Origin: Balneolales bacterium
GTDB taxonomy: Bacteria; Bacteroidota; Rhodothermia; Balneolales; Cyclonatronaceae
DNA: 38,595 bases
Direction: 5' to 3'
Assembly (NCBI GenBank): GCA_022565805.1
Contig: JAIULZ010000024.1
Span: 1 to 38,595 of the forward strand
Positions 15,396 through 24,877 of the stretch are shown one piece after another. The notes beneath the pieces are model-generated. The model was not told the DNA's origin. It saw nothing but the letters and a program-made list of their open reading frames with translations, and made no database searches. The position numbers were made by a program, and so were the translations under genes. Positions within the stretch are counted from its first letter, which is position 1; every line of letters starts with the position of its first letter.

Positions 15396-18300
15396 ATGTC
15401 TATATCGGCTAAATCTGTAAAAAGACCCATTGCAACCACGATGGTTTATCTCATCGTAATAACGCTTGGTATAATCGGTTTCAGATTGCTACCCGTAGAT
15501 CTTTTACCTCCAATTGAATTTCCTCAGCTAACTGTTGTAGTATCCTACGACAATGTAGGGCCCGAGGAAATGGAGCTTATTGTTACCGATCAGATTGAAA
15601 ATGCTCTCGCAGGTGTGCCTAATATAGATCGGGTTACATCTAACTCATCGGAGGGTAACAGCCGGGTTACCCTAAACTTTGCACAGGGAACAAACCTGGA
15701 TGAAGCCACCAACGATGTTCGAGCCGCACTCGACCGCGTTAGAAGAAACCTGCCGCCCGAAGCAGATGCTCCAAGAATTTGGAAATTCGACCCGAACGAC
15801 AGCCCCATTGTAGTGCTGGGGGCAAGATCTGAAAGAGAACTTTCTGAGCTGACCCGAATTTTAGAACGCGAAATCGGTAAACGTTTCGAACAAATTCCCG
15901 GTATTGGTTCCATCGACCTTTGGGGCGGTGTATATCGGGAAATTCATGTTGATATGATTCGTGAGCGACTCATATCGGCAAACCTCACGGCTGTGGATAT
16001 TGTAAATGCTATTGGCAGAGAAAATATAAATCTACCGGGGGGTAATATAAGAGAAGGATTAAACGACCTTTATGTACGTACCCTTGGAGAATTTCAGTCG
16101 GTAGACGAAGTACAAAACACCATCATTACGGTTGTAGACGGCACTCCTATACGAATTGGTGATGTGGCTCTTGTTACCCTCGGCTATCAGGATATTAACC
16201 GGTATGTGGAAATTGAAGAGCAGCCCACGCTTAGAATGGGGCTGCGAAAGCAAACAGGCGCTAATACCGTTGCTGTTGCACAGCGGGTACACGACGAAGT
16301 GCGGCGAATTAATCTGGAACGCTCCGATCTACAGCTGCGTGTAATAACAGATCAAAGCGATTACATAAACCAATCGATAGACAATGTGCGAAATTCGGCA
16401 ATTTGGGGCGGAATACTAGCCATTATTGTACTTTTTTCCTTTTTGAGAAACGGTTCTGCTACCATGATTATCGGCATCACTATTCCGATATCAATTATTG
16501 CGACTTTTGGTCTTTTGTATTTCGGTGGCCTTACTCTCAACCAAATGAGCTTCGGCGGGCTCGCCCTCGGGGTGGGGCTTATTGTAGACAACGCAATTGT
16601 GGTACTGGAGAACATAGTAAGGCAGCGGCAAAAAGGCTTAAATGCCGAAAATAGCGCCCTTAAAGGCACAAAACAGGTAGCCGGTGCAATTATCGCCTCA
16701 ACCTTAACTACATCGGTTATTTTTCTGCCGGTAGTTTTTATGACAACCATAACAGGTATGATGTTTCAGGAACTCGCTCTGGTGGTTGTTTTCTCACTTT
16801 TATGTTCTTTGCTGGTTGCGCTTACTCTGGTTCCCATGCTATCCAGTAAATTCCTGAATGTACAACCAGATGATCCGGATCCGGAAAAACGTCCGAAGTG
16901 GCAGCGCTTCATGGAGTCTGTCGAAAACAGATATGCAGGTGGGGTAAAGACAGCCCTTAAATGGAAAGGTACCATAGTAATGAGTACAGCGGGCTTGGTG
17001 GCACTCTCATTTTATATGCTGCCTTCTATTCCTTTTGAGCTGGCCCCACAAACCGAAGCCGATGAGATCCGCATTCGCATGAGTATGGATGGCGGTACAA
17101 ACATCGCCGTAATCTACGAATATATGCAGGAACTAAATCTGCTTGTAGATGAGGTGGTTCCTATGGAAAATGTTCGCTATGTAACCCGCGACATTAGAAA
17201 CGGTCAGGCACGAATCGATTTAACTTTGGTGGAGCATAACGACAGAACGGTATCTCCAAATGCACTGGCAGACGAAATCAGGTCTAAAATACAGGGGCGC
17301 ATACCGGGTGCCGATCTTAGAGTAGATGCCAGAACCGGTCTATGGGTGCTTCGGCGCGTGTTTGGCTCGGGAGGTAGCGAAGATGGCGAAGCTGTACAGC
17401 TGCAACTCAGGGGTTATAATCTTGAAACAGCAGAAGAACTCGCAATGATGATGCGCGACAGAATCGAGGATATTGAAGGGGTAACCGATGTTTTTGCAAG
17501 AATTCGTGAAGGACGTCCCGAGCAAAATATACGGTTCGATCGCGAACGTATGTCTCGCCTTGGAATTAATGCTCAGGACTTAGGTGCCGCTATACAAGCT
17601 AATGTTGGGGGGCGACAAGCCGGAGTGTTTAGGCAAGAAGGCGAAGAAATCCCGATTACAGTGCGGCTAAGGCCCGAAGATCGCGTTAGCATACAGGATA
17701 TCGATAATATAAATGTGCGAACGGCATCGGGCTCGGTAATCCCGATATCTACCGTTGCAGAACAGGTAAACGAAAGGGGACCAACGAGTATAAACAGAGT
17801 TAATGGGCAGCGGGTTACTTTTATTACTGCAAATCTGGAATCTGGTGTGGCTCTTGGAACCGCAGTAGACCGTATTCGTTCTGAGGTATCGCAAATTCCG
17901 TTACCCGACGGTTTCTCAATTTACTTTGGCGGAGAATATGAAGAGCAACAAAAAGCGCAGCGTGATTTTTCTTTAGCCATTATTATGGCTCTATTGCTCA
18001 TATACATGGTAATGGCGGCTCAATTCGAGCGCTTTATAGATCCGCTTATTGTGATGTTTTCTGTGCCCGTGGCTATTATTGGGGTAGTACCAACTATGAT
18101 GCTGACCAACACAACCATGAATCTGCAAAGCCTGATGGGAGTAGTTATGCTTATTGGCATTGTGGTAAATAATGCAATTGTTCTGGTAGATTATATTAAC
18201 TTGATGAGGAGGGAAGAGGGCTTGAGTGTGAGGGAAGCCGTTGTAGAGGCGGGCAGACTAAGGTTAAGACCCATTTTACTAACGACTTTTACTACAATTC

Positions 18301-18530
18301 TTGCATTGTTACCGCTTTCTTTCGGGTTTGGTGCGGGTGGCGAATTACAGGCATCACTCGCTCGTGTGGTTATCGGCGGGCTTACAGCCTCTACATTCAT
18401 CACCCTGTTTCTAATTCCTATCGTGTACGTAACCGTTGCGATAGCTACAGAAAAGGTGAAACAGTTCTTTGCTTCGTTGAAAAAAAATCCGGAGGATAAA
18501 AACACGGCTGTTCCACAGTCTGCGGTTTAA
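15396..18530 (+). CDS. RND-family efflux pump permease (HAE-1-like)
   Basis: A 1044-residue inner-membrane proton-driven exporter, full length for the AcrB/MexB group. The N-terminus SVKRPIATTMVYLIVITLGI is the first helix. A large periplasmic loop runs from about 35 to 335. The helix-4 proton-relay motif is GLALGVGLIVDNAIVVLEN with Asp398; the second Asp of E. coli AcrB is Asn here, as in many environmental homologues. The repeat half includes a second periplasmic loop, then GVVMLIGIVVNNAIVLVDYIN and RLRPILLTTFTTILALLPL near the C-terminus. The sequence resembles hydrophobe/amphiphile exporters more than heavy-metal pumps, but the substrate is unknown. It forms an operon with the adaptor. 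Confidence 0.95.
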   Translation: MSISAKSVKRPIATTMVYLIVITLGIIGFRLLPVDLLPPIEFPQLTVVVSYDNVGPEEMELIVTDQIENALAGVPNIDRVTSNSSEGNSRVTLNFAQGTNLDEATNDVRAALDRVRRNLPPEADAPRIWKFDPNDSPIVVLGARSERELSELTRILEREIGKRFEQIPGIGSIDLWGGVYREIHVDMIRERLISANLTAVDIVNAIGRENINLPGGNIREGLNDLYVRTLGEFQSVDEVQNTIITVVDGTPIRIGDVALVTLGYQDINRYVEIEEQPTLRMGLRKQTGANTVAVAQRVHDEVRRINLERSDLQLRVITDQSDYINQSIDNVRNSAIWGGILAIIVLFSFLRNGSATMIIGITIPISIIATFGLLYFGGLTLNQMSFGGLALGVGLIVDNAIVVLENIVRQRQKGLNAENSALKGTKQVAGAIIASTLTTSVIFLPVVFMTTITGMMFQELALVVVFSLLCSLLVALTLVPMLSSKFLNVQPDDPDPEKRPKWQRFMESVENRYAGGVKTALKWKGTIVMSTAGLVALSFYMLPSIPFELAPQTEADEIRIRMSMDGGTNIAVIYEYMQELNLLVDEVVPMENVRYVTRDIRNGQARIDLTLVEHNDRTVSPNALADEIRSKIQGRIPGADLRVDARTGLWVLRRVFGSGGSEDGEAVQLQLRGYNLETAEELAMMMRDRIEDIEGVTDVFARIREGRPEQNIRFDRERMSRLGINAQDLGAAIQANVGGRQAGVFRQEGEEIPITVRLRPEDRVSIQDIDNINVRTASGSVIPISTVAEQVNERGPTSINRVNGQRVTFITANLESGVALGTAVDRIRSEVSQIPLPDGFSIYFGGEYEEQQKAQRDFSLAIIMALLLIYMVMAAQFERFIDPLIVMFSVPVAIIGVVPTMMLTNTTMNLQSLMGVVMLIGIVVNNAIVLVDYINLMRREEGLSVREAVVEAGRLRLRPILLTTFTTILALLPLSFGFGAGGELQASLARVVIGGLTASTFITLFLIPIVYVTVAIATEKVKQFFASLKKNPEDKNTAVPQSAV

Positions 18531-19040
18531 CTCACGGTATTGTAACTTTGCCTGAAATTCCAAATCATAGGTTATTTCCAAAACCAGCATTCTGTTTTTT
18601 AGTTAAGTATGTCGTCTTGGAGAATTACAAGAATTAGTTTTGCAGGAAAAGCCACAGATTTAGCTTACAGTTACTGAATTAAAAAAACTTTATGTTTCTT
18701 GTTTGCAACTGGTTCGTAATTTGGGTAACGTATAACACTTAAGTTTCTAAATATAGTTTAGTAAAAGTTTTGTTATAACGTTTATTTAAAGGATTTTACG
18801 TGAAAAGGATTTATGCTGGAAGAGATTCCATGTTTGAGTTTTAAATGTGCATTAAAAATAACCGGCTTATGAGTTTGCATTAATGCATTAGCGTGGAGTA
18901 ATCAAACATATTTACGGTCAAGCAAAGCTACCCTCAAAAGGAAAAATCTGCACCAGGGTTTAGTCGGGTGGTACTTTCTAAACTGAGAATCTTTCTCTGC
19001 CGGCACTTAATTACATATATACTATATATCAATTGATATC
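18531..19040. other. Intergenic region, 510 bases
   Basis: This region separates the efflux operon from the chaperone-usher-like genes. I see no gene or strong terminator. AACGTATAAC (about 18727-18736) and GTTATAACGTT (18772-18782) form an imperfect inverted repeat. The AT-rich run ATATATACTATATATC just before 19041 may hold the promoter of the secreted beta-rich protein. Confidence 0.35.
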
Positions 19041-19571
19041 ATGAAAACTTTACATTCTGCTGGAGTTCTTATTTTCATTTCAATGATGTTTGCTGCATCT
19101 GTAAATGCACAGAGCGTTTCGGCCACGGCAAACATAAATTTTACGCTTCAGGAGCAAATTTCTGTAGTTAACATTTCTGATCTTGAACTCAATTTATTTC
19201 CTGCAACTTCAGATTTCCCGGTACTCGAATATCGCGTAAACCGGAACGGTACGGTAACAGTGCTTAATAATAGCCCGATTGATCGTATCGAGGTAGTCTC
19301 TATACCTGTTTTTACAGTAACTGGGGCAGCGGGAAGAGCTATCGATATTCTTTCGAACCTAAGTGCCGGCAGTACAATCACTTTTGATGGCGGAAATATT
19401 GTTTTCTCACAGTTTCTTTTAGATGGCTCGGTAACTCTGCCGGGCGGGCTTGGCGACGGGGATACTGATCTCGATATAGCCGTTGGCTTTGATATACTTT
19501 ACAATAATAGCGCTAACCCGGGTAATTATTCCGAATCGAACGCAATTGAAATTACTGTAAGCTATCAGTAG
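19041..19571 (+). CDS. Secreted beta-rich protein, candidate fibre subunit (DUF4402-like)
   Basis: A 176-residue protein with a clear signal peptide (hydrophobic residues 8-21, cleavage likely after VNA at 23). The mature part (about 153 residues) has no Cys and is full of alternating strands. It starts SVSATANINFTLQEQISVVNISDLEL and ends AIEITVSYQ. Size, composition and ending recall small pilin-like proteins of the DUF4402/spore-coat-U type that are assembled by chaperone-usher systems. The match is by general appearance, not a diagnostic motif. Its position, 151 bases before a PapD-like chaperone and an usher-like gene on the same strand, is the strongest argument that it is the exported subunit. 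Alternatively it is an unrelated secreted beta-sandwich protein. Confidence 0.55.
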   Translation: MKTLHSAGVLIFISMMFAASVNAQSVSATANINFTLQEQISVVNISDLELNLFPATSDFPVLEYRVNRNGTVTVLNNSPIDRIEVVSIPVFTVTGAAGRAIDILSNLSAGSTITFDGGNIVFSQFLLDGSVTLPGGLGDGDTDLDIAVGFDILYNNSANPGNYSESNAIEITVSYQ

Positions 19572-19722
19572 TCTTTCTGTTACCGGATAATCCGTTTTTG
19601 GGGTTTACGTATATTAAATTAGTTATTTTTTTGAGGATTGCGGCTGCGGCTTAAGCATTTATAATGTCCGAAATCTACAGTTACATAACAGGTATCTTTA
19701 AATTGTACAGACAAAAGCTTTT

Positions 19723-20598
19723 ATGCAACCGGGTTATAAATTTAAGGCGGCAAAACCATCACCAATCGTGCTATGCCTGCTTGTTTTAATTAGCTTTGCG
19801 GTATTTTATTCCATCCCATCATCTGTATTAGCTCAGTCGGGAGAGTTCCGTGTCTATCCTACACGGCTAATGCTGGATCAGCAGCAGTTTGGCTCACTTA
19901 ACGTAACAAACACTAGTTCGCATAGTCAGCGATATCGCCTCGAAATTATTTACCTTGCTTTCGACGAAAGGGGGGCGCTGAGGCCCGTTGATCCCGATAT
20001 TGCTCAAACGCAGGGCTGGGCATTAGGTCCATTAATGCGTTTTGGCCCACGACAATTCGTTTTAGGGCCCGGAGAAAGCCAAACAATTCGTATAGCTGCC
20101 AGAATGAATACTGCTGCTGAGGGCGAGTACAGGGCACATGTTCATATTCGGAATATGGGTACACCAACAGCCGATTCTGAAAATACCGAAGAATCCGAGA
20201 ATCAGATTGGATTGAGTCTTAATATTCGACAGAATATTGCGGTGCCGGTATTTGCACGTAAAGGAGATCTTGGAGAGCCTGAAATTACGCTTCTAAGTTC
20301 AAGATATATTAAAGACGACCATACAGAAAAAAATGGCCTTGAACTATTGTTCGGTTTCGACTCAAACAGGTCTGTAGTGGGGAATCTTACCGTACACCGA
20401 CTTTCTGCATTGCAGCTAAATCTAAAACCCGATGCAGCCGTCTCTCAAATTGCCATGTATCCCGACAGCCCGCTTCGGCGTATCTTTTTACCTTTCGAGA
20501 AAAGTCCTGAGCAGCAAAGGGTTGTAATTAGATATTCCGGCGAAGAAAACGAAACAGAGGTAATCTGGCTTGAGCAGGAAATTGAGCTCCACCCCTGA
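19723..20598 (+). CDS. PapD-like periplasmic chaperone
   Basis: A 291-residue protein with a signal peptide (hydrophobic core about 15-32, cleavage near VLA at 37). The mature N-terminus SGEFRVYPTRLMLDQQQFGSLNVTN, then YRLEIIYLAFDERG and FGPRQFVLGPGESQTIRIAAR, follows the pilus-chaperone first-domain pattern: a strand carrying a conserved Arg, then the long exposed strand, then the LGPGESQ turn. A second domain continues to the C-terminus. Chaperones of this fold donate a strand to unfinished fibre subunits in the periplasm and deliver them to the usher. It is longer than classical PapD (about 220 mature residues), with an acidic insert near 145-155 (TADSENTEESEN). It lies between the candidate subunit and the usher-like gene. 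Confidence 0.75.
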   Translation: MQPGYKFKAAKPSPIVLCLLVLISFAVFYSIPSSVLAQSGEFRVYPTRLMLDQQQFGSLNVTNTSSHSQRYRLEIIYLAFDERGALRPVDPDIAQTQGWALGPLMRFGPRQFVLGPGESQTIRIAARMNTAAEGEYRAHVHIRNMGTPTADSENTEESENQIGLSLNIRQNIAVPVFARKGDLGEPEITLLSSRYIKDDHTEKNGLELLFGFDSNRSVVGNLTVHRLSALQLNLKPDAAVSQIAMYPDSPLRRIFLPFEKSPEQQRVVIRYSGEENETEVIWLEQEIELHP

Positions 20599-20776
20599 TT
20601 TTAAATCTCATTTGCTGTTTCTTTAACTGTTTTTCCAAGTAGCGGTATTTCCGCTCTATAATGTATTTACCTGCTTGCAAACTGTTTTTAAACATATTAT
20701 ATGGAGCAAAGCTGTATGCCAAACTGCTTGTTTGGCAAGGCTCATAAATGTAAAAGCAGGTAGCTGGCCGGCTCTA

Positions 20777-23700
20777 TTGGGAGTAGCTGGCGGTCTCATC
20801 AAACCCTCTGTCTCGTTTTTTAGAGCATCGCACACAACACGTATAGCTGCTGCCTTACTTTTTTCCCTTCTTTTTAGTAGTAATCTTTTTGCCAGCCCGA
20901 CCTTTTTATTTCCTGATGAAAATAAACCTGCGGTACAAGATGATGATCTTACTTCGCTTACCAAAGAATATAGCTTCGAAGATATTATAATTGTTGAAGT
21001 TACCGACCGGGGTAGAGGCCTGAGCGGCTTTGTCGAATTTGTAAGTGCAGATGGGGTTTTACTTACGGATCTGAATCAATTTCTTGAATTTGCCGGACAT
21101 AATTTTGGAGTGACTGAGCAGGGAGTAGTTCAGTTAGACTTAAACGGCAACGGATGGATTCGCATAAATACAACTCTATTCGAAATCGAAACTCCGGATC
21201 TTACTGAAGCTCTGGACGAGTTTGAATTTTTGCGCATTGATCGCCAGTTTTTTCTTTCGATGGAGCGTTTGGCTAACACACTAGCCATTACTTACGAGTT
21301 CAATCCGAATACGCTACGACTCCGAATGAGTATAGATGGCGCTTCTCTGAACGGTAATGGCAATGGCAATGGCAATGGATTTAGAAGCAGTAATGGAAGC
21401 AGTAACGGAAATGGATATGGAAACGGGTTTAGACCGGTCTCTTCCCGTACTACTGTATCTAACAGCCAGCAAATGTTGGAAGCTGCAGTGATGGTAGAAA
21501 ATCCCTATTCTCTTATCGATTTTCCCTTTATAGACATCAGTGCGACCTCATCTGTGTTTGGTCGCGGTGATGAAACCCGCCAAGACTGGAGGTACTTTGC
21601 GCGCGGAAGCGGTGATCTGTTATGGTTAAATTCTGAATGGAGCATTAGCGGCAGAGAAGGCAGGCCCGCAGATTTTGTGCGGTTCAGGGCCGGGCGCAGA
21701 AGCCTCGAGCCAGACCTGCTTGGCATAGCAGCGACCCACTTTTATGTTGGTGATTTAAATACTAGTAGCCGTAGTGCGGTTGCGAACAGCAGGCAGGGGC
21801 GTGGGGTTGAGGTTGGTAATCAGCCGCTTGAATTCAGCTCAGATTTTGCACCAACGCAAATACCAGTAAACGTAGCCCCCGGGGCACAGGTAGAGCTTTA
21901 CCAAAATGGAGAGTTAATAGCTGTAGGTAACGCAGATCCGCAAACCGGTTTCTTTGAGTTTACCGACGTAATGCTCGTCTATGGTCAGAATATTTTCCAG
22001 CTGGTGTCGATTGATCAGGCAGGGCAAATGCAGCAAAAAAGTATACGAAGGTATGTAGGCCGCCGGCAGCAACGACCGGGACAACTTCAGTACAGGTTTT
22101 CGGCTATACAGCAGAACACCCCTTTATTCGAATTACACGAACGGTCTAACATACAGAACCTGGATGGTGAGGCAAGGCTGTTTGGTGAGTTTGATCTGGG
22201 TTTAAACCGAACTTTTTCTCTTAACAGCTGGTCTTACTCTTTACCATTGCCAGACGGCCGGCATAATTACCTTGCGGGTGGGGTAAGCGCGTCTTTTGCA
22301 TTAGCCGACCTCAGGGCTTCATATATCCATGATTTTAACAGTGGTTTCGCCTTACAAGGCGCGGGCCGGTTCAGGCTTGGGCGCTGGAGCGTTGCTGCAG
22401 AGCACACCCGGATGTTTGATGATTTTAGCTCGGAAGCCGATTTTGCATTTGTCCGAAATTACAGCTCTATAAGTAATTTTAGTCTTAGTGGCCGGTTGCC
22501 ATTTGGTATTCAAAACCAGATAAATGTGCAGGACTTTCGCTTTGATGAAGGCCGATCTATAACTCGGGTTCAGCATAGACTTAGCCGTAATATATTGGGT
22601 CTGTTTGTATCGCACAACCTATCGCTAATTTACAACGAAACTTCAGCAGGACCGCAGTTCGGGCGGGGGCAGTTGTTAATGCGCTATCGAAATGCAGCAT
22701 TTCAGCCTAAAGCTCGCGCTGGCTATCTTTTACGCCCACGTACAGAGCTTTCGGATGCGTCAGCCGGTTTCGACTGGCAACTTAATCGCAACACGTATGT
22801 ATCGGCCGAGGCGGGTTATCAATTCTCATTTATCGATAATGCATTTTTCCAGGCTGGGTTCACCCGAAGCTTTGGTTATTTCAATTTAAGTATAAACGGG
22901 AACTACACATTCGATAATTTCTACTACACTGGCATCACCCTGTCTACAGGGCTGGTTCGCAACCCAACAAGAGGTCGGCTGCAATTCTCGGAACGCTCTG
23001 TGAGTCAGCTATCTGGTATCTCAGGCGACCTTTATCACGATATTCCACATACGAATCCCGGCAGGGCAATGGTACACGATGCTTCGCTGGAGTTTTTCCC
23101 GGCAGTATCGTCTACATCAACACAAGCAGAGGGGGGGCGTGTTTTTCGTTCAGATGTGCGTGCATGGAGCAGGCAAACGGTGCGCATAAATCCATCAACT
23201 GTAGAAGATCCCGCGCTGCAAATTCCTTCAGAGAGCATCAGCTATCTAAGCCGGCCGGGTAAAATATTCAGGCAGGATTTCAGAATAGACGTGGTTTCTG
23301 AAATTGAGGGGCTCATTCTCGCAGAAGGCAAGCCGGAGAGTAAACCGGCTCCGGTTAGAGGCGTGCCGGTAACCTTACAGCGGCAGGAAGACAACGAGCG
23401 TATGGTGCAGTTCTCGGATTACGACGGGTATTTTCTGTTTGATGGTATCAAAACAGGAACGTACCTGTTAACTGTACCGCAGGAGTGGCTTGATCGCAAC
23501 AAGTTTGAGCTCACAGAAGAAAATGAGATCTATATGGTTTATGGAGACGGTGAGCTCTTTCTGGATCAGAATTTGATTTTAAGACCGGTAGTTACAAAGG
23601 CTGACCGGGAGGAAATGCTTGCCGAAGAGCAGCGGTTTCGCCAAGAGTTAAGGGATTCAGGCATGTGGTTGCCGTGCGACGAAATGCCCGGATTTGAGCC

Positions 23701-24877
23701 CGCATATTTCGGGTTCAACTCTTACACACTGGATGAAGAAGCCCGCAAAATTGTGCAGCGACATGCTCAATTTCTCAATGAATATCCACAAATTACGGTT
23801 TTGGTGGAGGGCTTTGCCGATTCTGTTGGCTATGAAGAATACAACGAAAGATTATCGCGAAGAAGAGCCTGGGCGATGCAGGCGGCGCTAACAGAATTTG
23901 GCGTTCATCCCGATCGCATACTGGTGCGTGGCAGGGGAGAAGTAAGCGAAGAATGCCCTACGGGAGAAGAAACTGCAGCAGGTTGTGCGGGCCATCGTAA
24001 AGCCGCATCGCTAACCTACACTGTATTTGAATCGGTTCGGATAGAAAACGGTTCTACTTTTGTAACAGATCCTAATCTGGAAAAACTGGCCCGAAATCTA
24101 TCGCTTCTAAAGGCGTGTCAAGAGCTTAAGGTACGTGTTGAAACACTGGCTGCCGGCGGCATAATGAATGCACAGGATTACGCGTCACTGCTGGATCAGC
24201 AGCTACGCCTCCGGCAGTTTTATGCAGATCAGGGCATATCGGCAGATCGTATTTCTGTTGAGGGGCCGAATACATCCCGTTTCGAGTTTATAGATGCGGC
24301 GCAGGCATCAGCCAGGGCTCAAGATGAAATACTCACCACCGATGCCGGATTGCCCTCGCTGGCATCGCGTGAAAGAACAAGGCCAATGTTTACGGTTCAG
24401 ATTGGCTCATCTGCTACTCTGGCTGGAGCGGGCAGAATGTTGGGCAACCTGCAGCCAAAAGTGCAAACGGCTCTCAAAATAGTTTTTAAACCGGAGCAGC
24501 AAGTTTATGCGATAGTGTTAGATATGGAAGGAACATCTTTTCAGGCAGAACGATTTTTGTATTCTATGAGAACAGCATCAGACTTTCGGGGAGTGTTTTT
24601 GGTACCCACAAGCACATTCGAAACGGTAACACTGGCAGAAGGTACGCAGCACGAAATGAGGTATGGTGCCTTTAGTTCCCAAAAAACTGCAAAAAAAATA
24701 GCTGAACAGATTAATGCGTTTGCGAGCGTAAAAGCGGAGGTAAAAACCGACGAAACCGGGGAACTTTATCGCATTGTTTCGGAACGTGCGGTAGATAATC
24801 AGCTTGGACAACAACTTATGGCAGAGGCGCGGCAAAACGGATATTATGACATCTTACTGATTACAATCCGGGACTAA
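20777..24877 (+). CDS. Usher-like outer-membrane protein fused to OmpA-like and SPOR-like domains
   Basis: The open frame runs from 20675, but no ATG is available. TTG 20777 gives a normal-length signal peptide (IAAALLFSLLFSSNLFA), so it is preferred; numbering below counts from 20675. Residues about 103-222 form a globular N-terminal domain (IIVEVTDRGRGLSGFVEF, DGVLLTDLNQFLEFAGH) like that of alternate-type ushers. An Asn/Gly linker follows (226-251). Residues about 280-800 are strand-rich like a pore, containing a small plug-like module (IPVNVAPGAQVELYQNGELIAVG, 396-418). Residues about 880-980 look like a carboxypeptidase-regulatory-type fold (FSDYDGYFLFDGIKTGTYLLTV). A first OmpA-like domain (about 1005-1115) has YFGFNSYTLDEEA and VEGFADSVGYEEYNERLSRRRA. 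A second, degenerate one follows (to about 1215), then two SPOR-like segments (FTVQIGSS near 1238, MRYGAFSS near 1328). It probably exports the subunit and anchors to peptidoglycan. Confidence 0.7.
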   Translation: MGVAGGLIKPSVSFFRASHTTRIAAALLFSLLFSSNLFASPTFLFPDENKPAVQDDDLTSLTKEYSFEDIIIVEVTDRGRGLSGFVEFVSADGVLLTDLNQFLEFAGHNFGVTEQGVVQLDLNGNGWIRINTTLFEIETPDLTEALDEFEFLRIDRQFFLSMERLANTLAITYEFNPNTLRLRMSIDGASLNGNGNGNGNGFRSSNGSSNGNGYGNGFRPVSSRTTVSNSQQMLEAAVMVENPYSLIDFPFIDISATSSVFGRGDETRQDWRYFARGSGDLLWLNSEWSISGREGRPADFVRFRAGRRSLEPDLLGIAATHFYVGDLNTSSRSAVANSRQGRGVEVGNQPLEFSSDFAPTQIPVNVAPGAQVELYQNGELIAVGNADPQTGFFEFTDVMLVYGQNIFQLVSIDQAGQMQQKSIRRYVGRRQQRPGQLQYRFSAIQQNTPLFELHERSNIQNLDGEARLFGEFDLGLNRTFSLNSWSYSLPLPDGRHNYLAGGVSASFALADLRASYIHDFNSGFALQGAGRFRLGRWSVAAEHTRMFDDFSSEADFAFVRNYSSISNFSLSGRLPFGIQNQINVQDFRFDEGRSITRVQHRLSRNILGLFVSHNLSLIYNETSAGPQFGRGQLLMRYRNAAFQPKARAGYLLRPRTELSDASAGFDWQLNRNTYVSAEAGYQFSFIDNAFFQAGFTRSFGYFNLSINGNYTFDNFYYTGITLSTGLVRNPTRGRLQFSERSVSQLSGISGDLYHDIPHTNPGRAMVHDASLEFFPAVSSTSTQAEGGRVFRSDVRAWSRQTVRINPSTVEDPALQIPSESISYLSRPGKIFRQDFRIDVVSEIEGLILAEGKPESKPAPVRGVPVTLQRQEDNERMVQFSDYDGYFLFDGIKTGTYLLTVPQEWLDRNKFELTEENEIYMVYGDGELFLDQNLILRPVVTKADREEMLAEEQRFRQELRDSGMWLPCDEMPGFEPAYFGFNSYTLDEEARKIVQRHAQFLNEYPQITVLVEGFADSVGYEEYNERLSRRRAWAMQAALTEFGVHPDRILVRGRGEVSEECPTGEETAAGCAGHRKAASLTYTVFESVRIENGSTFVTDPNLEKLARNLSLLKACQELKVRVETLAAGGIMNAQDYASLLDQQLRLRQFYADQGISADRISVEGPNTSRFEFIDAAQASARAQDEILTTDAGLPSLASRERTRPMFTVQIGSSATLAGAGRMLGNLQPKVQTALKIVFKPEQQVYAIVLDMEGTSFQAERFLYSMRTASDFRGVFLVPTSTFETVTLAEGTQHEMRYGAFSSQKTAKKIAEQINAFASVKAEVKTDETGELYRIVSERAVDNQLGQQLMAEARQNGYYDILLITIRD
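21353..21430 (+). repeat. Asn-Gly coding repeat in the usher-like gene
   Basis: Tandem GGCAAT/GGTAAT units (21353-21379) and a looser continuation encode an Asn/Gly/Ser-rich stretch between the N-terminal domain and the barrel-like region. It is in frame and would make a flexible, uncharged linker. Such repeats can change in length by slippage in six-base steps without shifting the frame. Confidence 0.85.

Noticed and set aside
20661-20747. Short ATG-started frame just before the usher-like gene
   Set aside because: It is 28 codons in a different frame, with no sign of a leader function, and could not supply the usher's missing ATG without a frameshift.
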